Of a stretch of DNA of 16,426 nucleotides, positions 1 to 9,563 are shown piece after piece; within the stretch, counting starts at the first letter, position 1, and every line of letters begins with the position of its first letter. The notes under the pieces are model-generated. The model ran no database searches, was not told where the DNA came from, and saw nothing but the letters and a program-made list of their open reading frames with translations. This stretch comes from Smittium mucronatum (lineage: Eukaryota > Kickxellomycota > Harpellomycetes > Harpellales > Legeriomycetaceae). The position numbers and the translations under genes were made by a program. The stretch lies in the NCBI GenBank assembly GCA_001953115.1, contig LSSL01002737.1:1-16426 (forward strand). Direction: 5' to 3'.

Positions 1-236
1 AATGAATCCCGGTTGGGGATAGTTGGAAAACTCCTTGGGGGGGAGTCTAAACATACTTTAAGTCAGCTCCAAGCTGACACCGCCGATCAAAAATTTGTGT
101 TGGAAACAGCCAAATTTCTGATTGGCATTCGCGTGCCACGAACACTTAAGCTCCAGAGTTTAAGTGATTCACCAGCCCCCTTGAACCAATGCCCTCGAGG
201 TATGGAGCTGCTAGAGCGGCAGAGGGGAGTTGGGTG
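1..236 (+). ncRNA. Structured RNA island 1 (3' part, cut by window edge)
   Basis: This stretch is close to half G+C and stops abruptly at very AT-rich DNA. It is an almost continuous run of clean hairpins: ATCCC/GGGAT (6-10/16-20), ACTCC/GGAGT (30-34/42-46), GTCAGCT/AGCTGAC (62-68/72-78, loop CCA), AAATTTGTGTT pairing with AACA then CAAATTT (91-101/105-117, GC bulge), TGGCA/TGCCA (123-127/134-138), CACTTAA/TTAAGTG (143-149/160-166) and GCTGC/GCGGC (207-211/216-220, loop TAGA). A possible closing stem joins CACC and CCCC (170-180) to GGGG and GGTG (224-236). It shares a conserved block and hairpin order with the island at 10864-11430. A T·G wobble at 209/218 becomes an A/C mismatch on the other strand, which favours plus-strand transcription. 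A frame is open from the edge to 237, but the hairpins and the lack of protein likeness argue against coding. The RNA class is unknown: I see no rRNA, tRNA, RNase P, SRP or snRNA signature. Confidence 0.55.
181..225 (+). other. Conserved RNA block, copy 1
   Basis: This 45-nt block aligns without gaps to 11326-11370 at 31 of 45 positions. It starts with TTGAACC, then 10 variable bases, then AGGTA. It ends in a 5-bp hairpin (207-211 with 216-220) with loop TAGA, followed by AGAGG. The hairpin differs from the second copy at a whole base pair (C-G here, G-C there) and at a wobble pair (U·G here, C-G there). That pattern is expected when structure, not sequence, is under selection. Confidence 0.65.
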
Positions 237-240
237 AAAA

Positions 241-246
241 TTTTTT
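241..246 (+). terminator. T6 run after island 1, possible RNA polymerase III terminator
   Basis: Six consecutive T on the plus strand lie 4 bases after the putative closing stem of island 1 ends. Placed directly after a structured RNA, this is a typical position for a Pol III stop. Short T runs are very common in this AT-rich DNA, so the assignment depends on the neighbouring RNA being real. Confidence 0.3.
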
Positions 247-286
247 GTAAAATTTTCGCTATTTATACTTTTTTTAATCTTTTTAA

Positions 287-328
287 ATTAGTTTTTATAA
301 CTTTTATTACTTTTAAAATAAATTTTCC
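287..328. repeat. Degenerate relative of the 48-bp right terminal inverted repeat
   Basis: The stretch holds TAGTTTTTA, TTAC and an AATAAATTTTCC-like end, in the same order as the right inverted repeat of the element at 10816-11478. The shared TAGTTTTTA lies 66 bases after the conserved RNA block here (G at 291 against 225) and 70 bases in the second copy (G at 11440 against 11370). The intervening T-rich DNA also shares TATAC and AAATT. The match needs gaps and is AT-rich, so it is only suggestive, but it would make island 1 the inside of a second element copy. Confidence 0.35.
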
Positions 329-375
329 TTAAAAAATAATAATAATAATTTATAACTTATACAATTAATATGAAA

Positions 376-395
376 ATATATTTTTGGGTTTTAGT
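376..395 (+). repeat. 20-base direct repeat, copy 1
   Basis: Twenty bases here (A-T alternation, T run, GGG, TTTTAGT) are identical to 14025-14044 in the same orientation. The internal GGG makes chance less likely than for a pure A/T match. The flanks are not obviously similar, so this may be the last recognisable piece of an old repeat or a coincidence. Confidence 0.4.
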
Positions 396-2859
396 CAGTA
401 TCATGTTATAATCTAAATTATTAAAATACAAAATTATCCAACCATATATAAAAAAATGGTAGTATAAATAGTTTATAATCATATAAAAATATCAAAATTC
501 GTCCAAAAAAATGTACATAGTTTATATATCCACATCGAAATAACTTTTTGTATTTTTAATCGATATCTATTTTTTAAGTTTTGTCATTCAGACTTTTTCA
601 TCAGAATTTTTAACTAAATGAGCTCATCCTTTCTTTAAATTTAATATTATTTTTAAAGTATTATTTTAAAATTTGGATCTAATTTATAATATTGCTCGTA
701 TTAAAATATAATAAAACCTGTATCAATGATTTTTTTCATTTATTTAAAAATCCTAGTATGAACTAAAAAAATCAAAAAATTAATATTTAATAGATTAATT
801 AATTTTTCCAATTTTTAGACCAGTTTTCAAAATTTTTGTTGAGTTTTGTAGTTTATTTTCCATAAATATGTTAAAAATATACTTCTTGATCGGATAAATC
901 TCACCATTTGAAATGTTATAAGCGCTGTTCATAATTTTACACGAACTTAATATATGTAAGTAATCTGTTTTTTTTTGGGCTATTTATAAATTAAATATTT
1001 ATTGGCACAAGATGTGATGAAACCAAGAAATAAAATGGAATAAAACTAACTGAAAATCTTTCGTTCCCTAAGTAGAAATTCAAGCATTTATATATCTATG
1101 GACTAAATAAAATCTATTTATATTTAATTATTTTAACGTGTTATTGTACACAGCCGATAATTATAATTTCATTACTAAATATTTCTCATGCGATGCACAA
1201 AAAAACCATAAAATAATAGTTTTAAAACGATTAAAAATTTAAAAAAATTCGCAAATTGCTTAATTTAACCTTATAAACCTTTTATTTTCATTATCAGTAT
1301 TAAGTGTGCCCATTAAATAATTATTATATTTTAAATTGATGATTAGAAAGAAAAAAAAAATTTTTTTGAATGAATCTTGATTGATTTTATTGTCTATTTT
1401 AAAATCATTTAACTAATACTAAATTAAATAGTCAGAAAATTAAAATTAAAATAATTTTTACTTATTAAATAAATTCGGAAAACATTTTTAGCATATATGA
1501 TACCTCTTTTTTTTATTACCCAACTTTATGATATTGAAATTTAGCATGTTTTTGTTTTTTTTTCTGATACTTCTTAAATACCATAATAATTTTTAATGTG
1601 TTTATAAACTTACTCTAAAAAAATTAGAAATTATTATTTATTAAATTTTTTTTTATAATGTATTTCAGTCTTTTATTACTTTTTATTATGAAATATGATT
1701 AATTCAATTTATAATATAATATTAATTTTTTTTTAATTAGTATATCTAAATCAATAATAAATAATTTATAGCATTCCTAGGAAGTTTAAATTTTGGTACA
1801 GGATCAATAGTTTAATAATCTAGAAATATCTCTGTATTATTAAAAAATATCCAATAAAACATTAACAAAATATTTTTTATTCGGATACGAAATCTTTATG
1901 GTGCTTCTTTTGGATTAATGGTAAAATCATTCTATTATCAAATAATTTTATGTGTTAGCATTATTTTTTAAAATTTTGCCTAATTTTGTATGTGATTATT
2001 TTTAAAAATATGGAAGATTACTTGGCGCTGCAACATTTGACTCAATTTTTTGAACCAGATGAAGTCGTTATCTTGTTAAAGTTTTTCGATTCTTTTTTTT
2101 ATCTTATATAAGACAATTCGTGATCAAAAAAATCTTCTCAAATATAAAAAAATTAAAAATTATTAATTTTTTAATTATATCCATTTAATAGGAAATAAAA
2201 TTCACAAAAGTTCTTGAAATGCTGCTAAAAACGCTATAATTTAGCGGTTAAACTTTTTTTACTTAGATTTTGTGATAGAAGATAAAAATTTATTAGGTTT
2301 CTTAATATATTGTTGGATTATAAATACGTACTTGTTATATTTAATAAAGATTTCGTATAAAAATTGATTTTTGACTATATGTGGCATTTACTAAAAAATT
2401 TTATGTTGAAATTCTTATTTGAAAAATTTTCCATATAGTCAAATTATACGATGAATTTTTTTTGAAAGAAATTTTATATATTAATTCCTCATTTTAGCGA
2501 TTTTCTTCACTGATATTTTCTTTTCGAGTATGTGGGAAAATTTATACTACTTTTATAATTAGTATTAATCTTCACAAATGTAACCATATAATACTACCGT
2601 TTAAAATTTATTTAATTTATCTGATCTACACGTGGTTATTTTATGATTTTGATTTAAATAAATTCAAAGATAACTACGATTTGAAACTGTTGTTTTTAAA
2701 AAATTAAATTTTGAATAGAAAATACGTAAAATATTTGCTTATAAATATCGAACAAAGATTTAATATATTATGATAATTAAAATCGATTATAAGAAAAATA
2801 AATTGGGTTTGTAACTTTATAAAACTTAAAATCGTTTCATTTAAATCACACAAAAAAAA

Positions 2860-2901
2860 AAGCAAGCTGTAATAGTAGAATCTTTTTTACTTAACTTGCT
2901 T
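2860..2901. other. 7-bp hairpin AAGCAAG/CTTGCTT
   Basis: AAGCAAG (2860-2866) and CTTGCTT (2895-2901) are perfect inverted copies around a 28-nt loop. The stem is richer in G+C than its surroundings. No gene is adjacent, and I cannot assign a role. Confidence 0.3.
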
Positions 2902-3124
2902 AAAGCGTATACTTTTGAATAAAATAATACATACTCTTTTATTAAGCTGTCGGATATTTTTTTCAACTTAATATAATTTGGTATTAATCTTTTTGGGTTA
3001 AAAATATAAATAGGAATGGATCGCTAAGATTAGCTTTAGTTTAAACTCTAAATTGATTGGATAAGTTAATTAAAGTTAATATGATTAACAATGCTCTTAA
3101 GATTTTATGTTGTTCACATACACT

Positions 3125-3236
3125 GCTACCATTTCAATTCAGGATTTCGAATGAAATAAAAGGCTTTTTTGAGAAATTAGGCTACCAACACAATTCAGGC
3201 ATTTGAATGAAATGAAGGATTTCTGTTGGCTAATAT
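3125..3236. repeat. Tandem 56-bp repeat, two units
   Basis: Unit 1 starts at 3125 and unit 2 at 3181, both with GCTACC. Each then has CAATTCAGG, a TTTGAATGAAAT-like core (TTCGAATGAAAT in unit 1) and an A/G-rich AAGG tail. Unit 2 has palindromic ends (CCAACA near its start, TGTTGG near its end), so a single unit could fold on itself. A third, inverted relative with longer palindromic arms lies at 8532-8586. I infer a small dispersed palindromic repeat family. It has no coding capacity. Confidence 0.65.
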
Positions 3237-3365
3237 CGAAACTAAACAAAATAAAATCTTGCTTTTCAAACGTTTTATAAAGTGATATAATAATTGTATA
3301 TATCTATATGCAATTTTAGTAATCGATAATTATTTTTTTGGGTTAAGCGCATTTAATTAGAAGAC

Positions 3366-3430
3366 TCATAATCGTTTGAAATTTTTCATTATTTTCAAAT
3401 AAATGCAAATTTTTCAATATAATGAGTTTT
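3366..3430 (+). repeat. Possible diverged third copy of the foldback arm
   Basis: TTTTCAAATAA, then GCAAATTTTTCAAT, then GAGTTTTA follow the order seen in the arms at 4944-5225 and 5940-6231, in the orientation of the left arm. The similarity covers about 50-65 bases with several differences, in low-complexity sequence. It may be an older solo copy of the same repeat. Confidence 0.35.
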
Positions 3431-4832
3431 ATTTGAGTTTAAAATAATACCATAATTTCCTAAAATGAGTTTCAATATATCAAAATAATATATACTCGAG
3501 TCAGATTTTTTATTATAATTACTGGATAACTAAAAATTATCACTTTTTTTCATTATTGGTGTCTAATTTCAATAAAAAAATTATATTTTTTACTTTAGAA
3601 GATTTTTTTTAGGCTTTATTTATAAATTTATTATAAATTCTCGAGAATATGCCAATATTTTTTTTTAAATATTTTTCTCTTTTCTTACTTTAGTTTTGGA
3701 AATTCCTTTAGTTAACAATTTAAATAAAGATAAGATATAAAAAAACGAAAAATAAAATTTCATAGTACTTTTAAAGTCCTATTTATTAAAAATAGGTGAA
3801 GCAATTTGTTTTATTGCTATCATAAATTAAATTTCATAATTATATTTTTATACTTTTCTGTTTTTTTATTTATAATGGATATTTAAAGCATTTATAAATG
3901 ATAAAACTAGAGTTTAAAGCTTATTTATTTATATTATTCAAAGCATGTTATTAAATATGCTGATTTTAAATTTTTTAACCTGAAACTATAAATTGAAAAG
4001 TTTGCAAATATTTTGGATTTAATTTGGAAATATAAATAATTTTTTTTATTGAGGCACATATTATGAAAATATGTTATTATTTGCAGCTCAAATAAAAAGC
4101 CATTTATTTAAAAAAATCATTTAATTCTGTTTAATATTCTAACAGTGTGTGAAGTGAAAATATAGACATGTATCACTTTTATTGGGAAGTAGCCAATAAT
4201 TTGTACATGTTGGGATATTAATGCTTATCGGTTATATTATATCATTTCTTTTATGCTTATTCTAGAGCATTGTTTTATAAATTCTTGTAATATAAGTTTA
4301 ATTGAACCCTTTTATATCTTCTCATTATAAATTTTTATAAATAAAATTGATAACTTATAAAATATCGTGTTATCTGATATTTATTCGCTTATAGTTCGTG
4401 TGAAAAACTACTCAACAACAGTGAGCACTCTTTTTCGGTGAAATAGCCGGGTTTATTTGGATCATGTGAATTTTCGAGAAAAAAAAATCAAAAAAAATAT
4501 GAAAATATTAATTCGCAAAAAAACTTGATCTTAAATTAGATAAAAGGATATAAATCGAAAAAACAGTTGATTCAACATATTTTGAAACAATGGCATTATA
4601 TTTGTAAATTTCTATTTGTTGGATAAAATGATTTAATTTAAATAAACGGATATTTATCAATAAAACACTATTTTTATAATGAAAATAGATTATTTATATT
4701 AAACTCTGCCTATTTAATAATTTCTTATTTACTTTAAAATTTTTATTTTGCCTAATTAGATAAAAATTAACAAAATGCATGTACACACTCAAAGCAAAAA
4801 AATTGTTATTTTTTATGATAGATGTTTAAAAT

Positions 4833-4854
4833 TTTCAGAAAGAAGTTTCTGAAA
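4833..4854. other. Perfect 9-bp hairpin with GAAG loop
   Basis: TTTCAGAAA (4833-4841) and TTTCTGAAA (4846-4854) are perfect inverted copies around GAAG. It lies about 90 bases outside the left arm of the foldback element. No adjoining gene or T run gives it a clear terminator role. Confidence 0.5.
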
Positions 4855-4943
4855 CACTTCTATTTTTATGGATTGAAAATTTAACTCTGCATATATTATC
4901 ACTTATTTCATTAGTATAAAATATCCTACAAATTCTATTTAGA

Positions 4944-5225
4944 CCCTTAAAGGTGTTAAAGACTCGAAATTGGATATGATTTTAAATAAAACAAAAAAGT
5001 TTCAATTTTTTTAAAACCCGTTAAAATAATTTTTTATAATGTTAAAAATCCACTAGAGATTTCAGAATAAGTTTATTATTCTACTAAAAGCATTTTATTG
5101 AATAGTTTAGATTAATTTGAAAATTAGACTCATTTTTAAATAAGCGTAAATTTTTCAATTAAACGCGTTTTAAACAAAATGAATGCTTTTTTTCAAATTA
5201 AAAGATTTATTAACTTTCTAATGAC
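4944..5225 (+). repeat. Left arm of foldback element
   Basis: It begins with CCCTTAAAGGTGTTAAAG and continues through the 43-base exact block at 5071-5113 to GATTTATTAACTT at 5204-5216. Similarity to the right arm is strongest in the outer 230 bases and fades inward, where the pairing becomes patchy between about 5176 and 5203. Confidence 0.85.
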
Positions 5226-5939
5226 CTTCAATCAATTTTCATGAAATTTATTAAAAATAATTCCGATTCACAAAAAGATGGAATTTCTCATATTAATTTC
5301 ATTTTTTATCAATGAAAAATTTTGGAATTTTTTTTTGATACTTAAATTTATCTAAATATTAAATGGGATTTCTATGTGCAACAGGAAATAGAATGAGAGT
5401 TTATTGGAGCCTCATCAATATGATCATAACATTTATATATATATTTACAAACTTTCTCGTCAAAAAATTGACCCCTATAAGCATAACTTTCTGATAATAA
5501 ATTTTTTTAATTATATCATTTTCTTTTAGTTTTTTCATATTTTTTATTCGTATTAATAGCTTCATAAATTGGTGGATAAAATATTCAGATCATTTTTTTT
5601 GAAAATAAAATAAAATCAAGGATATTTTTTTATAAAAAATCTATTTAATTTTTCCAAAAATTTAATTGAAATCAGAGTATCTTTATTATATTTTATTTAC
5701 AAAATTTCAGTTTAAAGCGTACTCAAAATAAAAATTAATGTTTTAGTTGAATTTTTTTTCATAAAGCCTACAGAAATTAAAATTTTAGGCCCTAGATTGA
5801 AGCTTCAAAATCACACATGATTATCATTTTATTTCTACTAATTTATACAAATAAAATACAATTTTTAATCGTCATATTTTAAAGTTTAATTCGAAACTTT
5901 TGAGCCAATTCGATTCAAAAATTAAAAACCATCATAAGC
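5226..5939. other. Non-coding spacer of foldback element
   Basis: The stretch between the arms is A/T-rich, with no frame above noise and no recognisable protein fragment. It shows no internal repeat of the arms. It may be the unrelated loop of the foldback or the remains of an eroded internal region. Confidence 0.55.
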
Positions 5940-6231
5940 CTATTATAAAGTTAATAAATCATATATTTTATAGGGAAAAAAATTTCATTTTTAATAAAAC
6001 GAGTTTAATTGAAAAATTTACGCTTATTTGAAAATGAGTCTTATTTTCAAATCAATCTAAACTATTCAATAAAATGCTTTTAGTAGAATAATAAACCTAT
6101 TCTAAAATTTCAGGTGGATTTTTAACATTATAAAAAATTGTTGTAACGGATTTTAAAAAAATGAACCAATTAAACCCTTTTTGTTTTATTTAAAATAATA
6201 CCCAATTTTGAGCCTTTAACACCTTTAAGGG
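5940..6231 (-). repeat. Right arm of foldback element
   Basis: This is the inverted counterpart of 4944-5225. It runs from AAGTTAATAAATC (5948-5960) through the exact block 6054-6096 to the terminal CACCTTTAAGGG. It differs from the left arm by scattered substitutions and a few small indels, so the two copies have been diverging for some time. Confidence 0.85.
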
Positions 6232-8516
6232 ACTCAATTACACTAGTATCATAGTTTTATTGATCTTTTTATGACATTAACAAAGAGAAAACACCATTTT
6301 TTTTAAATATCGAATTTAAAAATATCTATTCAATTAAAAAGTTTTATTTTTCACAACCAAGTTATGAATTCTGTTAATAATTCTATTTTTAATGAATTGA
6401 AAATTGACAAGAAGTTTTTAGGTATTAATTCTTATTCTTTATGTATTATTTTTCACAATACTTGGTATATACTTTTTTAGGTTAGATTAGTTTAAAGAAG
6501 GAAATAAATTTGCATATTTGATCTGAATTTTAAGTTTAAGTGCCAATGAAAAATCATTGAGTTATTTTGAGAAAAAAAAACTTGTATAATTTTTTTCTTG
6601 TAGTATGGAAAATTTTACTGATTTGATTCTAAGATATTATGAATATATCTTATAAATATTGATTTATTTTGTTAATTTGGATCTAATTTGATAAAAATAT
6701 AATAGAGTCGAGTGCAAAAATAGACAGGGATTAAGAAATAATTGCAGAAATAGACGTATTTTAATTCTATATACATTACTGGCAAATGCAAATTATTTTT
6801 TTGTTTTTTATAAAATTTATGGATACTATTTAAAAACTAATTATTCCAAATCAATTTATTCTTTAATTAGAGTTCCAGATAAAAAATTAATAAGTGATTT
6901 AATTCCCCTAAATCCGAATAATAAAAGCAAATCTAGAGGTTGAGATAATAATAGGTTGATAATAATGTGAAGTATTTCACTATTATTCATAAAAGATGAC
7001 ATTAAAACTAAATATTTTTTAAAAAAAAGGGGGTTTTAATTTGATTAATTTCATTAAAAAAATCCTGAATATAAAAGTGGCATTTATGAAAAGGGTAGGA
7101 CACAATGAAGTTAAAAATTGGGAGCTATAAATTGAAATCGATGTTTTTATAAACTTTAACAGATCAAAATATTTAACATTTAAACCCCTATACAGCTTAT
7201 ACTAATTCGATCAGTATCATATGAAAGATATAAAGTGGGTTATAGATTTTCGATTGTTTTTTGATATTTTTTGAAATCTTATTCGGATAACAGGGCTCAA
7301 ATTCGATCTTTTGAGAATTAGATATTTAAATTTTATTAAACTCGCAAAAAAATAAAACTTTATGTAATTACATCAAACTAAAAAACATTTGTGTTTTTAA
7401 ATATATTGAGAATAAATTTGTGGGAATTATTTGTTTCTATTAATGAAGATACATTTTCATAACTAAATTGAAATGCATTTTCGGCGTTTATCTTTAAAGA
7501 GGTTTGAAAAAAATCTTTGAATCCATAATTAGAACACATCTGTATTATTTATTGTAAAAAATAAAATATTGTAGATAAGATCATCATTAGCATTCTTATA
7601 TTAGTATCAGTGATTTGAATTAGTAAAATAAACTAAAATTTCTAGGGATATGGTATTCACATGGACATTAGTTTATTTCTAATGATATTTAGATAATTTA
7701 AATGGTTTTTTGGTGACATTCATTGATTAAGAATTATCTTCATTATAATTGATTTCCAATAAATTCTATGAATTTTATCTTTTCTGTTAAAAACTTCTTC
7801 TAATTTTTAAAGGTAAAACATCTCCATAACTATTTTTTTATATGAATATTCTTAATCATTTTATTTGAAGGCTATAAAATTTGAAACATTACAGAAAACT
7901 TCAAGAAATAATTAATTTTTAAAAAATTGTAGTTTTAATGACATCTTTGATATGTAATGCTTAACTACTTTACTTTTTAAACCATCAGCCTTTACTAACT
8001 CCCTCCCTCAATCCCATTTATTTCTGAAACCCAGTGAGATATAATTACTTGGTATTTTGGTATCTGAAACTCTAATTAATGCTTCAATTGATTCGATTAA
8101 ATTGATTTTTAAACATTAACCATGTATTTTATTTCAAAAAAATAAATTATTTCCATTTGACAGCAAGGCGGATTAAATTAAAAGCTTGTCTATTTATGTA
8201 TATACTTTAAAATATGTCTATCTTCGCAATTAAATATTCTTTCTTTTCTATTTTTGAAATAATCCAATAATAATATTCAAAGTAAATGCGAGATTATTAA
8301 ATTAGCTGATTTTGATATAAATAATTTATTTTTATACAAAAAATCGTTTTATCATGATAAATATGCGTTTATTTAAATTAAATAATTTTATTTATATCCT
8401 TTTTTCTAATGTAAAATCAAAAGTTTTTGCGAATTGGTATTGTCGAATTCTTTTTGATTTTTAATTATTTATTTGCCATAAATTCATATAAATTTAAATA
8501 AACCTGCATATTTCAT
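6232..8516. other. AT-rich gene-free stretch
   Basis: No coding frame, RNA-like island or repeat family is recognised. One C-rich patch at 8001-8015 (CCCTCCCT, then CCC) stands out. On the minus strand, together with GGG at 8030-8032, it gives four G runs, but one loop is about 14 bases, so it is at best a weak quadruplex candidate. Confidence 0.65.
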
Positions 8517-8595
8517 TGGTATCATAATATAGATATCAACTAAAAAAATCCTTTATTTCATTCAAAAACCTAATTTAGTTGGTATCGTAATTTCA
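8517..8595. repeat. Small palindromic repeat, inverted relative of the 56-bp units
   Basis: GATATCAACTAAA (8532-8544) and TTTAGTTGGTATC (8574-8586) are inverted copies at 12 of 13 positions, giving a 55-bp unit that can fold into a hairpin. Read on the minus strand, the middle has the same AGG, TTTGAATGAAAT, AAGGATTT order as the tandem units at 3125-3236. A further TTGGTATC at 8517-8524 suggests part of a neighbouring unit. This looks like a dispersed mini-palindrome family. Confidence 0.6.
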
Positions 8596-9539
8596 ATTAA
8601 TTTTTATATTTAACCCTTTATAACCAAAAAATTCGATGGAAAAAAAATCCTTGAAAATTTTTTTTTGTGTAGGACCATTTTAAATATTTGACTGTATTAT
8701 CTGCCAACTTTTATATTTAACGCATGCAATCTCGATATATGCGATTGGTCTGAAAGTTTCTTATAAAATCATGTGAAAATAGAAAAAAAATCCCGCTATT
8801 AACGGATTTAATTTCCCCTAAAAACATCTCTGAACAATTTTATTTAAATTGGCTATGGATGGCGCATAAACTTTTTTTATTCTGTAAAATTTTTTTAGGA
8901 AAATTCATACGCGTAAATACAGAAATACATTTAAAAAAATATGGGGTATTCTTAACGAAGAGGTCATTTTGTTTCATATCAATTTTACTGGCTAATTATC
9001 AGATTAAAATCATCCACTTAATTTGTTAAATTAAATTTAATCGTTTCTATTGAAAAAAAAAAAAAAAGGCATAATCACTTTTACAACATCCCTAATAATA
9101 ATCTTTTGGCCTTTAGTGCAATATTATTCCTTTTTACCAAACATTTTTTCTTTAATTGGATAAAAAACAATGTTTAGGAATCTTCGCTGAAATAAGATAG
9201 AATATATATTTCTTTCTTCATTAAGAATCTGACATATTCTTTCCAGTACAAAATTTTTTTATTATAATTAAAATTTATCATTAATAAATCGGTAAAAATA
9301 AAATTTCATATTATCTTTAATAAGATTACAGCACTTTTTCTATCGCAATTTGAATAACAGACTACCCAATAAATTTATACATTATAAAAAGCGAATTTTT
9401 CCAAATCAGGAAAGAGGCAAAAGTTTAATATGGAAGTTTTTGCTTTCTTAGAGATTATCCCATATATAATGGAGGTAAATTACCTATTCGTTCTATCAAG
9501 CAGTTTTAAGTACACTCGAAAATTATTGTAAAATTAATT
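8596..9539. other. AT-rich gene-free stretch with poly(A) tract
   Basis: No gene is visible. A run of 15 A occupies 9053-9067. It has no obvious retroposed body next to it and no visible target duplication, so I read it as a simple homopolymer. Confidence 0.6.
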
Positions 9540-9563
9540 GGGAGGGAGGGAGGGGTGGGGGGG
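9540..9563 (+). other. Perfect G-quadruplex motif
   Basis: Four GGG/GGGG runs separated by single A bases, then GGGGGGG after a T, lie on the plus strand. There are five or more usable G runs with one-base loops, the most stable arrangement for intramolecular quadruplexes. The surrounding hundreds of bases are nearly pure A/T, so the run is compositionally exceptional. No gene start lies close by. It could be a simple-repeat expansion or a site affecting replication or chromatin. Confidence 0.85.

Larger units (their letters stand above)
247..3124. other. AT-rich gene-free stretch
   Basis: No frame of useful length and no protein-like sequence is visible on either strand. It consists of homopolymeric A and T runs with short palindromes. 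The start overlaps the possible degenerate inverted repeat at 287-328. A 20-base exact match to 14025-14044 lies at 376-395, and a 7-bp hairpin at 2860-2901. Nothing else is recognisable. Confidence 0.7.
3237..4943. other. AT-rich gene-free stretch
   Basis: No coding frame or RNA-like island is visible. The stretch contains a partial sequence resembling the foldback arms (3366-3430) and a strong 9-bp hairpin (4833-4854). The rest is A/T runs. Confidence 0.65.
4944..6231. mobile_element. Foldback element with long inverted arms (non-autonomous)
   Basis: Two arms of about 280-290 bp in opposite orientation flank a spacer of about 714 bp. The arms are clearly homologous, roughly 80-85% by eye, and include one stretch of 43 identical bases (5071-5113 against 6054-6096). 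The outer limits are where the similarity starts at CCCTTAAAGG on the left and its complement on the right. Beyond these points no match continues. No target-site duplication is obvious. The spacer has no coding frame, so the element would need a transposase from elsewhere. Long arms with a non-coding middle fit a foldback or MITE-like DNA transposon. An inverted segmental duplication unrelated to transposition is the alternative. Confidence 0.7.

Noticed and set aside
1..236. rRNA, RNase P, SRP, tmRNA or snRNA gene
   Set aside because: I searched both islands for universal signature strings of these RNAs and found none. A highly diverged member could still be missed by eye.
13..237. Open frame of 74 codons at the left edge (open to the window start)
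   Set aside because: Its only start is TTG, the translated protein has no family likeness, and the same bases form seven successive hairpins and share a covarying block with another non-coding island. An exon end cannot be fully excluded because the sequence is cut.
3125..3236. CRISPR-like array
   Set aside because: There are only two imperfect 56-bp units without unique spacers, in a eukaryote-like context and with no cas genes.
9053..9067. Poly(A) tail of a retroposed element
   Set aside because: Fifteen A occur with no recognisable body upstream and no flanking duplication. Homopolymers are common here.
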